Positions 1 through 8,207 of a stretch of DNA of 64,000 nt are shown here, piece after piece. The notes below the pieces were generated by a model. It had not been told where the DNA came from. It worked only from the letters and a program-made list of their open reading frames with translations, and made no database searches. Made by a program: the position numbers and the translations under genes. Numbering within the stretch: position 1 is the first letter of the stretch; each line of letters starts with the position of its first letter. Source of the DNA: Subsaximicrobium wynnwilliamsii (GTDB lineage: Bacteria; Bacteroidota; Bacteroidia; Flavobacteriales; Flavobacteriaceae); assembly GCF_007997225.1 (NCBI RefSeq), contig NZ_VORM01000020.1:23557-87556 (forward strand), read 5' to 3'.

Positions 1-2
1 AA

Positions 3-1154
3 ATTTTAGTGTTTCTTTTGGGCGCGATGACCATTGTGGAGATCATTGATTATTTTGACGGTTTTGCAACAATCAAGGGCTTCATCAAAACAAAGAGTAA
101 AAGACGTATTTTATGGATTTTCGGCTTTTTGGCGTTTTTCCTTTCTGCAATAATCGATAATTTAACTGCCACCATCGTATTGATTTCCATTTTACAAAAA
201 TTGGTTCATGATCGTAATGTGCGTATCTGGTATGCCGGTTTAATTATTATCGCAGCCAATGCAGGTGGCGCTTGGTCCCCAATTGGCGATGTGACTACCA
301 CAATGCTTTGGATAGGTAAAAAAGTAACCACGGGCCATTTGTTTGCGTATTTATTCCTTCCATCCTTGTTGTGTATGCTGGTACCGTTTTTTATAGCCTC
401 CTTTTTGCCAACTTTCAAAGGGAAGTTAGAAAATCAAAATGAGGATTTGACGCGGCCAAAAAACAAGTATAGTGCTACAATGCTCTATTTAGGACTTGGC
501 GGAATTGTTGCTGTGCCAATATTTAAAAGCGTGACTCATTTACCACCTTACGTGGGGATGATGCTTGCATTAGGTATCGTGGCAACTTTTGCTGAAATTT
601 ACAGTAATACTAAATTTAGCATGGCCAGCTTGACCAGTCAAGATTCTGATGAAATCCCAGTAAGAGAATCACACAGCGCGGTTCACCATTCGCTATCGAA
701 GATTGAACTGCCGAGTATCTTATTTTTCCTTGGGATTTTAATGGCAGTTGCAGCCTTGGAATCATTGGGTATCCTTTTTAATTTTGCAGGCACTTTGCAA
801 GATACAGTGCCTACTTTAGGTACGGAAATGGCCGCGCCGGCAGGAGAAGTTGTTGTGTCAGATTTAGTGATCTTGCTTTTAGGCTTAGGCTCTGCGGTTA
901 TAGATAATGTCCCGCTCGTTGCCGCAAGTTTAGGCATGTTCTCACAGGGAATCGATAATGCATTGTGGCACTTTATAGCCTACTCGGCAGGAACTGGCGG
1001 CAGTATGTTGATCATTGGTTCTGCAGCAGGCGTTGTGGCAATGGGTATGGAGAAAATTGACTTTTTCTGGTATCTCAAAAATATTTCATGGTTGGCATTG
1101 ATTGGGTTTTTATCTGGTGCTATAGCTTTTTTCTTTACGAGAACGATATTTTAA
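3..1154 (+). CDS. nhaD: NhaD-type Na+/H+ antiporter, 5' end outside window
   Basis: Integral membrane cation/proton antiporter of the ion transporter superfamily, which would export Na+ in exchange for protons at the inner membrane. The visible part is about 384 codons; the frame stays open to the left edge, so the true start lies outside the window and the GTG at 9 is not a real start. Many hydrophobic segments are visible, and the stretches around 'DNLTATIV' and 'GDVTTTMLWIG' in the first third, and 'IDNVPLVAA' in the last third, are the paired discontinuous-helix signatures of NhaD/ArsB-like transporters. Ends with a short hydrophobic helix and basic tail. Family assignment is by recognition of these motifs; the symbol is fairly safe, the substrate is inferred from the family. 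Confidence 0.85.
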   Translation: MLVFLLGAMTIVEIIDYFDGFATIKGFIKTKSKRRILWIFGFLAFFLSAIIDNLTATIVLISILQKLVHDRNVRIWYAGLIIIAANAGGAWSPIGDVTTTMLWIGKKVTTGHLFAYLFLPSLLCMLVPFFIASFLPTFKGKLENQNEDLTRPKNKYSATMLYLGLGGIVAVPIFKSVTHLPPYVGMMLALGIVATFAEIYSNTKFSMASLTSQDSDEIPVRESHSAVHHSLSKIELPSILFFLGILMAVAALESLGILFNFAGTLQDTVPTLGTEMAAPAGEVVVSDLVILLLGLGSAVIDNVPLVAASLGMFSQGIDNALWHFIAYSAGTGGSMLIIGSAAGVVAMGMEKIDFFWYLKNISWLALIGFLSGAIAFFFTRTIF

Positions 1155-1560
1155 ATCAATTTGATGAAGTAATGAACCAAATAGGTCATGATTGCAGTTG
1201 AGCCTTTTGGAGGCTGCAGAAAGACTAAAACTTCAAATTCGGCCACCTATATTTTAGGTCTAAAACCAATTTGAACAACGATGTGCAGGAAGCCTCTCTA
1301 TAACATTGACAAACAGGGTTGAATGTTCAACATAAAATAACATAAAATGGTAGAGACCTTATAGCGATTTCAAATGTAGCCAAGGCAAACCAAGAGCAAC
1401 AGGCCAATGGTTTAGTTCAAAGCTAGTCTTGGTTCTAAAGGCCAATTGTATTGAGATACTAATGGATACAGCCTTAATTATTTTTAAATATAATTTCCAT
1501 TAAATTTAAACGTTACATCTATAACTGAAAAGTAAATAAACCAATCCAAATATTTAACCT
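1155..1560. other. Intergenic region, no gene seen
   Basis: About 400 AT-rich bases between the antiporter and the exbB-like gene. I see no convincing reading frame on either strand. A small palindrome GTTGAATGTTCAAC lies near 1318-1331. The promoter for the exbB cluster must be here, but no clear TAnnTTTG box stands out close to the start. Confidence 0.5.
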
Positions 1561-2256
1561 ATGCTTATAATGAGTCTGCTTCAGGATACTGCTGAAGTGC
1601 TTCTAGAAGAACAACCTGTAGAAAAAACCTTGTCGATCATTGAGTTGATCACTAGTGGTGGTACCGCAGGAATCATCATCATGATACTATTGTTCGTCCT
1701 TTTGATCGCTGCAATCTACATTTATTTTGAACGTTTGTTCGCCATAAAGGCTGCCTCCAAAATTGATGGCAATTTCATGAACCAAATAAAGGATCATGTG
1801 TCTAATGGCAAAATAGATTCTGCGCAAATGTTGTGTGCACAACAAAATTCGCCGGTGTCAAGACTTATCAATAAAGGGATTACCAGAATCGGAAAACCTT
1901 TGGAAGATATCAATACCGCTATAGAAAACGCCGGTCGTCTAGAGGTGTATAGCTTAGAGAAAAACGTAAGCGTGCTGGCCACTATATCTGGTGTTGCGCC
2001 CATGATAGGTTTTTTGGGTACAGTAATCGGGATGATATTGTCCATCTTTGAGATTGCCAATTCTGGTGGTCAAATAGATATCAAGCAGCTTTCCGATGGG
2101 CTCTACACCGCCATGACCACAACGGTTGGTGGCTTGATCGTGGGTATCGTGGCTTACATGGCCTACAACCATTTGGTGGTAAAGACCGATAAGGTCATTT
2201 ATCAAATGGAAGCCAACTCGCTCGAATTTTTAGACCACTTAAACGAGCCGATTTAA
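1561..2256 (+). CDS. exbB: ExbB/TolQ/MotA family proton channel protein
   Basis: Inner-membrane proton channel subunit that, with ExbD, uses the proton motive force to energise TonB. 231 aa. A first membrane helix lies near residues 35-55 (run of I, M, L, F and V), followed by a cytoplasmic loop, then two helices near 125-160 and 175-200. The stretch with GxxPMIGFLGTVIGMI followed by a TAMTTTVGGLIVGI segment is the conserved MotA_ExbB signature. It heads a same-strand cluster with an ExbD-like, a TonB-like and a folC gene. Two nearby starts exist (1561 and 1570); the first is given. The N-terminal extension before the first helix is short, as in Bacteroidota homologues. Confidence 0.9.
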   Translation: MLIMSLLQDTAEVLLEEQPVEKTLSIIELITSGGTAGIIIMILLFVLLIAAIYIYFERLFAIKAASKIDGNFMNQIKDHVSNGKIDSAQMLCAQQNSPVSRLINKGITRIGKPLEDINTAIENAGRLEVYSLEKNVSVLATISGVAPMIGFLGTVIGMILSIFEIANSGGQIDIKQLSDGLYTAMTTTVGGLIVGIVAYMAYNHLVVKTDKVIYQMEANSLEFLDHLNEPI

Positions 2257-2352
2257 AGTGGGCTGTATTCAGTTGGCAGTTTGCAGAAAGCAATCGGTCA
2301 CTTGAAAATGTCCAGTTTTAAGAATGAGTGTCTAAAAAAATAATTCATATCT

Positions 2353-2748
2353 ATGAAATTAAGAGGAAGAAATAAAGTCACGCCAGAATTCAATATGTCA
2401 TCCATGACCGATATTGTGTTCCTGCTGTTGATATTCTTTATGCTCGCTTCTACTTTGGTAACGACTAACGCCATTGATATTGTGCTGCCAAAGGCCAGCG
2501 GAAAGACCGAAAACAAGCAATCGGTCGCAGTGAGCATCAAAAAGGATTTGACATATTATATTGACCAAAAACGAGTTGGCGAAAGTGTTTTGGAAACCCA
2601 ATTAAAAGACATGCTGGCCTCCCAAGAAGAACCAACCATTGTGTTGCGTGCCGAGAAATCGGTGCCCATTGAGAATGTGGTCAAAGTGATGGATATCGCC
2701 AACAGAAATAAGTTTAAGGTCATTTTGGCGGTTAAACCAAATGACTAA
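2353..2748 (+). CDS. exbD: ExbD/TolR family biopolymer transport protein
   Basis: Partner of the upstream ExbB-like channel; the membrane aspartate of this family takes part in proton flow that powers TonB. 131 aa, normal for the family. Short cytoplasmic N-terminus with RGRNKVTPEFNMSSMTD, then a single membrane helix near residues 19-40 in which the essential Asp is the D of 'SMTDIVFLLLIFFML'. The remaining ~90 residues form the periplasmic domain (VSIKKDLTYYID, 'VPIENVVKVMDIANRNKFKVILAVKP'-like ending typical of ExbD). 96 bases separate it from exbB and 43 from the TonB-like gene, so co-transcription is likely. Confidence 0.9.
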   Translation: MKLRGRNKVTPEFNMSSMTDIVFLLLIFFMLASTLVTTNAIDIVLPKASGKTENKQSVAVSIKKDLTYYIDQKRVGESVLETQLKDMLASQEEPTIVLRAEKSVPIENVVKVMDIANRNKFKVILAVKPND

Positions 2749-2791
2749 TTGAGAAATAATTCTTAGTAAAAGATCTTGTACTCCAAAAACC

Positions 2792-3673
2792 ATGCGTTAC
2801 CTAGAGACCAAACACGAACAAAATTCAGCAAAAATAACGGCCTTGATCATTGTGATCTTGGTGCTACTGCTATTTGTGGTTGGTACTCCTTATCTGGATC
2901 CTCCTGTAGAGTATGGCGTTGCGGTTAATTTTGGTAACTCGGAAGTGGGTACAGGTAACATCCAGCCTACAGAACCAGTTAAATCAGAGCCAAGAGAGGA
3001 AGTCACTAAACCCCAAATCAAAGAAACTAAAGTTGAGGAAGCCAAGGTGGAGCCAACAAAAACCGAAGCGCCTTCTGAAAAAGTATTGACTGCCGATAAT
3101 GCGGAAGCGATTGCCATAAAGAAGCAAAAAGAAGCTGCCGATGCCAAAGCGAAAGCTGACGCAAAGGCGAAAGCTGAAGCTGAACGCGTGGAACGTGAAA
3201 AGCAGGAAGCTGCTGAAAAACAACGTCAAGCCGAGGAGGCGAAAAAGAAAAAATTGGATGCCTTAATCGGTGGCGTCAAAAAATCGGATGGCACTCAAAC
3301 CGGAGGCGAAGGTCCAGGTGATGGTCCCGGAGACAAGGGGCAGTTAGATGGGAGTCCGTATGCGCCATACAAAGGAAATCCGGGTGCGGGAAATGGCGGT
3401 ATGGGTTATGGACTCAACGGAAGAGGCAAGCCTAAATTTCAGATATTTGAAGGTTGTGAGAACGAATATGGTTTGATCGTCGTTGATATCGTGGTTAACC
3501 AAAATGGCGATGTCATTGAAGCAACTCCTGGTGTTCGAGGCAGTAATAACGCCACAACCTGTTTAAAGGAAGTGGCAAGGAAAATAGCCAAATCCTACAA
3601 ATGGCCAGCCGATTCTAAAGCCCCTGTTCGTCAATTTGGGAAAGTGAGTATTAACTTTACGCCCACAAATTAG
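2792..3673 (+). CDS. tonB: TonB-like energy transducer
   Basis: Periplasm-spanning protein that would transmit energy from ExbB/ExbD to outer-membrane transporters. 293 aa: an N-terminal membrane anchor near residues 15-35 (many I, V, L), a long Pro/Glu/Lys then Ala/Lys/Glu-rich region (about 60-155, likely extended or coiled coil, TolA-like), a Gly-rich linker (165-215) and a C-terminal TonB-type globular domain (about 220-293; 'GLIVVDIVVNQNGDVIEATPG', ending in a beta strand). The Ala/Lys-rich arm makes it somewhat TolA-like, so it may work with a Tol-like rather than a Ton-like complex. It ends two bases before the folC start. Confidence 0.82.
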   Translation: MRYLETKHEQNSAKITALIIVILVLLLFVVGTPYLDPPVEYGVAVNFGNSEVGTGNIQPTEPVKSEPREEVTKPQIKETKVEEAKVEPTKTEAPSEKVLTADNAEAIAIKKQKEAADAKAKADAKAKAEAERVEREKQEAAEKQRQAEEAKKKKLDALIGGVKKSDGTQTGGEGPGDGPGDKGQLDGSPYAPYKGNPGAGNGGMGYGLNGRGKPKFQIFEGCENEYGLIVVDIVVNQNGDVIEATPGVRGSNNATTCLKEVARKIAKSYKWPADSKAPVRQFGKVSINFTPTN

Positions 3674-3675
3674 CC

Positions 3676-4893
3676 ATGAATTATCAGGATACAGTGAGTT
3701 GGATGTTCCAACAATTGCCCATGTATCAAAATCAAGGTAAGGCTGCTTTCAAAAAAGACTTGACCAATACTTTGGTTTTTGCAGAGCATTTGAATCATCC
3801 AGAGCGCAACTTCAAATCGGTTCACGTTGCGGGCACCAACGGGAAAGGTTCTACAAGTCATGGCCTGGCTTCGGTTTTACAGGAAGCGGGTTATAAGGTA
3901 GGGCTCTATACGTCGCCACATCTCAAGGACTACCGCGAACGCATAAAAATCAATGGGAAAGAGGTTTCTGAAGCTTTTGTCATTGAATTCATCAAACAAA
4001 ATACCGCATTTTTAGAACAACATAAACTCTCCTTTTTTGAAATGAGTGTCGGCATGGCCTTTGCATATTTCGCTGAGGAGCAGGTCGATATTGCCATTAT
4101 TGAAGTTGGTTTGGGTGGTAGATTGGATTCCACAAATATCATTACTCCAGAGGTTTCGGTCATAACCAATATTGGTTTAGATCACGTACAATTTTTGGGG
4201 AATACCTTAGAACTTATTGCAAAGGAAAAAGCAGGTATTATCAAACCGAACATTCCTGTGGTGGTAGGAGAGACACAACCAGAAACCGAAACTGTCTTCC
4301 GAAGCACCGCCATACAAAACAACGCCGCTATTTATTTTGCAGACCAATTGATCAAGAGCGATTATGTTTCCGATTTAAAAGGAGCCTACCAAAAGCACAA
4401 TATGAAAACGGTGCTACAAACCCTTGCCATCTTAAATCAAAATGCTGTTCCTGTTTCCGAGGAAACTATTAAAAACGGACTCTTAAACATCGTGAAAAAC
4501 ACTGGATTATTGGGGCGTTGGCAGGTTTTGGCCGAACATCCTAAAACGGTTTGTGATACCGCACATAACAAGGAAGGCTTGATTTACACCTTCAAACAAA
4601 TCCAAACGGAAACATTTGAGCATTTGCATGTTGTTTTTGGTGTGGTGAACGATAAGGATATATCCGCAATTTTACCAATCTTGCCCAAAGACGCGCAGTA
4701 TTATTTCTGCAAGCCTAACGTGCCACGTGGTCTAGATGCGGAACTCTTGAAGTCTAGATTTTTAGAAAACGGTTTTAAGGGCGAGGCCTTTGAAAGTGTG
4801 ACTCAAGCTTTAGCGGCAGCCCGACGGAATGCTTCCAGAACTGATTTCATCTATATTGGCGGCAGCACTTTTGTTGTGGCAGAGGTCGTTTAA
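3676..4893 (+). CDS. folC: Folylpolyglutamate synthase / dihydrofolate synthase
   Basis: Mur-ligase-type enzyme that adds glutamate to dihydropteroate or folates using ATP, in the cytoplasm. 405 aa, standard length. The ATP P-loop is 'GTNGKGS' near residues 54-60, followed by 'GLYTSPHL' and 'ERI.ING', the folate-binding region. 'EVGLGGRLDSTN' near 142-153 is the typical FolC motif, with 'ITNIGLDH' after it and 'DTAHN' in the C-terminal domain near 295. It starts two bases after the tonB-like stop, so the two are probably on one transcript. Flavobacterial genomes often have this neighbour order. Confidence 0.93.
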   Translation: MNYQDTVSWMFQQLPMYQNQGKAAFKKDLTNTLVFAEHLNHPERNFKSVHVAGTNGKGSTSHGLASVLQEAGYKVGLYTSPHLKDYRERIKINGKEVSEAFVIEFIKQNTAFLEQHKLSFFEMSVGMAFAYFAEEQVDIAIIEVGLGGRLDSTNIITPEVSVITNIGLDHVQFLGNTLELIAKEKAGIIKPNIPVVVGETQPETETVFRSTAIQNNAAIYFADQLIKSDYVSDLKGAYQKHNMKTVLQTLAILNQNAVPVSEETIKNGLLNIVKNTGLLGRWQVLAEHPKTVCDTAHNKEGLIYTFKQIQTETFEHLHVVFGVVNDKDISAILPILPKDAQYYFCKPNVPRGLDAELLKSRFLENGFKGEAFESVTQALAAARRNASRTDFIYIGGSTFVVAEVV

Positions 4894-5147
4894 ACTTTAA
4901 AAACCCTACTTTTTTAAATTTTTAAAAGCGGCACTTCAACGTATCTCAATCAGCATTCAATTGTCCCATCTTCAATATTAAACAGATCACTATTACTGAG
5001 ACTTTTTTTTTCGTATTTCAATATTTGATTGTTTTTGAACCTGTTGTCGTAGTTATTTAAGTTGATATGATGCACATATTTATTTAATGTAATTAACGAC
5101 TTAGAGGTAGAAGTGTATATTGAAGCATTCGAAAAATCAAGTGAATT

Positions 5148-5921
5148 ATGGATAGCAAGATAAAAAAAGTTGCCAAGAGTGGTTATGTCTCAAAGGGCGT
5201 AGTGTATTTCCTCACAGGAGTATTGGCTTTTGGTGCAGCAAGCGGCTTAGGTGGAAGCTCAGAAGGAAAATTGGGTGTTCTTGAATTTTTACAAAAGCAA
5301 GCTTTTGGGAATGTGCTTCTGGGAATTATGGGATTGGGATTGTTGTGCTATTCGTTCTGGCGCTTTTATGAAAGCATCATAGATCCAGAGGATATTGGAT
5401 CTGACGCTAAGGGAATAGGAAAACGTGTTGGATTTTTCATTAGCGCGCTTGTTTATCTTGGTTTGGGTGTTTTCTCAATATATCAAATTGTCAAACCCTC
5501 TGGTGGTGGCGGGAACAGCAAAGCAAAAATGATTCCTTTAGAGGTATTGCCTTATGTGTTTTATGCAGTTGCGGCAGGATTGGCACTTAAGGCGGTGTTT
5601 CAGATAGTCAAGGCTTATAAGGGTGATTTCTTGGGCAAATTCCAGTTAGAGAGCCTGTCTAATATCAATACAAGAAAAACCATAAAATGGTTGGGTTATG
5701 CTGGTTTAGTGTCGAGGGGTATCGTTGTTGCGATTATTTCATATTTCTTTTTTAGGGCTGCAGATACGGCAAGTACTCAAGACATTAAAGGAACTTCAGA
5801 GGCTTTTGCCTTTATGAGAGAGAGTTATGGGCCTTGGCTTGTTGCTACGGTGGCCATGGGCTTAATTTGTTTTGGCCTCTATATGTTCATCATGGCCAAG
5901 TACAGAAAGTTTCAAGATTGA
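5148..5921 (+). CDS. DUF1206 family membrane protein
   Basis: Integral membrane protein of unknown function, 257 aa. Six hydrophobic segments arranged as three helix pairs are visible (about 12-35, 48-70, 92-112, 128-150, 178-200, 225-248). Each pair begins with a Gly/Tyr-rich 'K.GY..KG.VY..TG' or 'R.GF...ALVYLGLG' type motif, the internal threefold repeat typical of DUF1206. It stands alone, 254 bases after folC and 220 before the tRNA gene. A small inverted repeat ATCGACT..AGTCGAT at 6001-6021 may end its transcript. No substrate or role can be inferred from the sequence. Confidence 0.85.
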   Translation: MDSKIKKVAKSGYVSKGVVYFLTGVLAFGAASGLGGSSEGKLGVLEFLQKQAFGNVLLGIMGLGLLCYSFWRFYESIIDPEDIGSDAKGIGKRVGFFISALVYLGLGVFSIYQIVKPSGGGGNSKAKMIPLEVLPYVFYAVAAGLALKAVFQIVKAYKGDFLGKFQLESLSNINTRKTIKWLGYAGLVSRGIVVAIISYFFFRAADTASTQDIKGTSEAFAFMRESYGPWLVATVAMGLICFGLYMFIMAKYRKFQD

Positions 5922-6096
5922 TATTAAAAACTAGGATGTTATCTTTTATATCTTGCGAAGCTAAAAATTGGTTTTGGACAAACTCGTTTTAATTTTTATA
6001 ATCGACTAAAAATGAGTCGATAACAGTATAAATCCTCTTAGGGATGGCGCCTGATCTTTCTAGGATATTATTAATTTTTCTTTTATTAAAAAAAAG

Positions 6097-6127
6097 TTTT
6101 GAAATTTGAAAAACTAGACTATATTTG
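6097..6127 (+). promoter_or_regulatory. Bacteroidota-type promoter of tRNA-Val(TAC)
   Basis: A TTTTG at 6097-6101 (-33 element) and TATATTTG at 6120-6127 (-7 element, consensus TAnnTTTG) are 18 bases apart and end 14 bases before the tRNA. This spacing fits the primary sigma factor consensus known for Bacteroidota. Confidence 0.7.
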
Positions 6128-6141
6128 CAGACCAATAAATA

Positions 6142-6216
6142 GGGCAATTAGCTCAGTTGGTTCAGAGCACCTCGTTTACACCGAGGGGGTCGGGGGTTCG
6201 AATCCCTCATTGCCCA
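6142..6216 (+). tRNA. tRNA-Val (anticodon TAC)
   Basis: 75-base tRNA gene with all arms visible: acceptor GGGCAAT/ATTGCCC, D arm GCTC..GAGC, anticodon stem CCTCG/CGAGG with loop TTTACAC (anticodon TAC, reads GUA and GUG), and a T arm with GTTCGAATCC. Discriminator base A at 6216. The last 14 bases plus one base downstream are repeated at the far right end of the mobile element, so the gene is the integration target. The 3' part present now may be supplied by the element, which keeps the tRNA intact. Confidence 0.95.
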
Positions 6217-6217
6217 C
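6203..6217. repeat. attL core, 15-bp direct repeat with attR
   Basis: TCCCTCATTGCCCAC covers the T-arm end and acceptor stem of tRNA-Val plus one base. The exact copy is at 55403-55417. Confidence 0.85.
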
Positions 6218-6243
6218 TAGAACAAAATCAGATTTTACTAAAA

Positions 6244-6275
6244 CCCCGCAAACATCATTGTTTGCGGGGTTTTTA
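6244..6275 (+). terminator. Rho-independent terminator after tRNA-Val, supplied by the element
   Basis: A perfect 10-bp stem CCCCGCAAAC / GTTTGCGGGG (6244-6253 and 6260-6269) with loop ATCATT is followed by a T-run. It lies inside the element, so the integrated element replaces the tRNA's own terminator, which is now at 55430-55459. Confidence 0.85.
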
Positions 6276-6325
6276 ATTTTTTACAATAGCATATAAAATC
6301 AAATAAAACTATCTATTATGCTGCA

Positions 6326-6367
6326 GATTCGGGAGTATAATTTTTTAAAAATAAATGACTCCCGAAT
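6326..6367. repeat. Inverted repeat near left end, related to a site near attR
   Basis: ATTCGGGAGT (6327-6336) and its exact complement ACTCCCGAAT (6358-6367) are 21 bases apart. The 13-base form GATTCGGGAGTAT (6326-6338) recurs at 55332-55344, 58 bases inside attR. Such end-proximal repeats could be arm-type sites for the integrase or an excisionase; alternatively the left pair forms a terminator or operator hairpin. Confidence 0.5.
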
Positions 6368-6452
6368 AGGTTTAAGTCAATGATAATCAGAAGTTGGACT
6401 TTTGTTTATCTCAGAATAAAGAAGTACTTTCAAGGTAAAATATACCTTTTGA

Positions 6453-7682
6453 ATGTCGTTTGCCATATCCATTTTGTTTCATATCCGAAAAACAAAGACA
6501 GATTCTAATGATCTGGCCAATATTTATTGTCGTATTACAGTTGATGGTACTCGGTCGGAAATGAGTATTTCAAGAAAGATACCAGTAACAAAATGGGATG
6601 CTGCTGCTGAACGAGTCAGAGGTACATCGGTCAAAGCTCAAGAAATCAATTCGCTGATTAGAAGCATAGAAAATTTCTTTTTTGAGAATCATCAAGAATT
6701 ATCGAAAAGCGGTCAATCGTTCACAGCTAAAGATCTTCGGGATAAATACCATGGGAAAAATCAGATTTACAAGTTAGCGTTAGAGCTTTTTCGAGAACAC
6801 AATAATAAGATTCTTCGTTTGATCCCTGCAGGTGATTATGCACTAGGAACTTATAAACGCTACGACACCGTTTGTAATCATTTGGAAAATTATATAATTT
6901 CCAGTTATAGTATTCCTGATATTCCTATAAAGGATGTGGATTACAAATTCATCGAGGGTTTTGCCTTCTATCTCAAAACCGAAAAAAATTGCGCGAATAA
7001 CACTGCACTCAAATATATTCGGAATTTTAAAAAAGTTATACATATTGCGCAAGCGCACGGCTATATCCAAATAGATCCTTTCATCAATTGGAAAATGAAA
7101 AAGAAAGTCGTTAACAGGGAAATTCTGTCAGATGCAGAGATCAAAAGATTGGCTGAAAAGGACTTTGAAATGAACCGTTTAAATCAAGTACGGGATATTT
7201 TTATATTTGCCTGTTTTACGGGTCTTGCTTATATCGATGTCCAAAAGATAAACCAAGATGATATTTTTCTGGGGGATGATGGCGGCCAATGGATCAAAAT
7301 TAAAAGGACAAAGACAGATACGCCAAGCAGCATACCTATATTGGCTGAAGCACAGAGAATTTTAGATAAATATGCTAATTATTCCCGAGTTGAAAATGAC
7401 AACAGATTGTTGCCAGTTGCAAGTAACCAAAAAGTCAACGCCTATCTCAAAGAGATTGCCGTGATCTGTCAGATCAAAAAGACTCTTACTTTCCATATGG
7501 CCAGACATACATTCGCCACAACCGTGACCCTGTCTAGGGGTGTTCCCATTGAGACGGTAAGTAAAATGCTGGGACATACCAATCTCACAACCACCCAACA
7601 CTACGCTAAGGTGCTTGACCTCAAAATAAGTAAAGATATGCAGGCGTTAAAAGAAAAAGGTAGTCTTTTGATCGACGAATAG
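6453..7682 (+). CDS. int: Tyrosine site-specific recombinase (integrase)
   Basis: Catalyses integration and excision of the surrounding element at tRNA-Val. 409 aa with the usual Bacteroidota layout: an N-terminal arm-type DNA-binding domain (1-~95, 'TRSEMSISRKIPVTKWD'), a SAM-like core-binding domain (~110-205) and a C-terminal catalytic domain (~220-400). Catalytic residues visible are H-x-x-R in 'FHMARHTFA', the His of 'MLGHTNL' and the Tyr nucleophile in 'TTQHYAKV'. The first catalytic Arg region reads 'CFTGLAYIDV', the common form in this phylum. It is transcribed away from the tRNA, 235 bases from attL. The C-terminus is complete, so it is probably functional. Confidence 0.93.
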   Translation: MSFAISILFHIRKTKTDSNDLANIYCRITVDGTRSEMSISRKIPVTKWDAAAERVRGTSVKAQEINSLIRSIENFFFENHQELSKSGQSFTAKDLRDKYHGKNQIYKLALELFREHNNKILRLIPAGDYALGTYKRYDTVCNHLENYIISSYSIPDIPIKDVDYKFIEGFAFYLKTEKNCANNTALKYIRNFKKVIHIAQAHGYIQIDPFINWKMKKKVVNREILSDAEIKRLAEKDFEMNRLNQVRDIFIFACFTGLAYIDVQKINQDDIFLGDDGGQWIKIKRTKTDTPSSIPILAEAQRILDKYANYSRVENDNRLLPVASNQKVNAYLKEIAVICQIKKTLTFHMARHTFATTVTLSRGVPIETVSKMLGHTNLTTTQHYAKVLDLKISKDMQALKEKGSLLIDE

Positions 7683-7848
7683 TATGAAGTTTGGTAAAAC
7701 ATTTCAATCTCAATGTTATAGATAAAAGGTCATTTTAACCAACCTAATTATCTGAATGGTTGCAAAAATATTGAATACTTAACAATAAAAATGGCGGTTT
7801 GGCGCAGTTCAATAGTGAATCAGGTTTCTGCCCAGAGATTAGCGCTAA

Positions 7849-7999
7849 ACTTAGGACATAGCGAAATTTATACTGTTAAAATATTAAAATGCGGGCGTGG
7901 TGGAATTGGTAGACACGCCAGACTTAGGACATAGCGAAATAAAAAACGTTAAAATATTAAAATGCAGGTGTGGTGGAATTGGTAGACACGTTAGACTTA
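7849..7999 (+). repeat. 73-bp tandem units with truncated tRNA-Leu 5' halves
   Basis: The sequence ACTTAGGA, which is the tRNA-Leu(TAG) anticodon loop, occurs at 7849, 7922 and 7995, exactly 73 bases apart each time. The first two copies continue as ACTTAGGACATAGCGAAAT and are followed by GTTAAAATATTAAAATGC. The third continues into the intact tRNA. Thus each unit is a 5' half of tRNA-Leu joined at the anticodon loop to a short foreign tail. Divergence between the 5' halves (GCGGGCGTGG versus GCAGGTGTGG) shows they are not simple recent duplications. Confidence 0.8.
7891..7930 (+). pseudogene. tRNA-Leu 5' half (truncated at the anticodon loop)
   Basis: These 40 bases match the acceptor 5' strand, D arm and anticodon 5' stem of a tRNA-Leu (GGTGGAATTGGTAGACACG core shared with the intact gene at 7964), then break off in the anticodon loop. 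No 3' half follows, so it cannot fold into a tRNA. Confidence 0.8.
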
Positions 8000-8045
8000 G
8001 GATCTAATGCAGCGATGTGTGGGAGTTCGAGTCTCCCCACCTGTA
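7964..8045 (+). tRNA. tRNA-Leu (anticodon TAG) carried by the element
   Basis: 82-base class II tRNA: acceptor GCAGGTG / CACCTGT, D arm with GGAATTGGTAGACAC, anticodon stem TTAGA/TCTAA with loop CTTAGGA (anticodon TAG, reads CUA and CUG), long variable arm, T arm GGGAGTTCGAGTCTCCC, discriminator A. It reads Leu CUA codons and is not an amber suppressor, which would need anticodon CTA. It is followed at once by a strong terminator. Location inside the element makes it cargo; the 73-bp partial copies in front are unusual. Confidence 0.93.
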
Positions 8046-8050
8046 CAAAA

Positions 8051-8076
8051 GCCGAAGAGAAATCTTCGGCTTTTTT
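8051..8076 (+). terminator. Terminator of tRNA-Leu
   Basis: Hairpin GCCGAAG / CTTCGGC with loop AGAAAT (8051-8070), then six T. It lies five bases after the tRNA. Confidence 0.9.
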
Positions 8077-8207
8077 CATTTAAAAACCTTTCAAAAAAGG
8101 GTCAGGTACAACATAGGTACAACATTTTGATATTTTGAAGGCAACATTTGTTTTAATGTCAACTGATTTTATTTGTTCTTAAATCCTAGTAATTTTCAAT
8201 TAGAATA

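Noticed and set aside
6099..6296. 65-codon frame overlapping tRNA-Val
   Set aside because: It covers the tRNA gene and its terminator; accidental.
7964..8045. tRNA with anticodon TAG as an amber suppressor explaining the in-frame TAG codons
   Set aside because: The anticodon TAG reads CUA leucine codons; reading UAG would need anticodon CTA. Body and long variable arm are those of tRNA-Leu.
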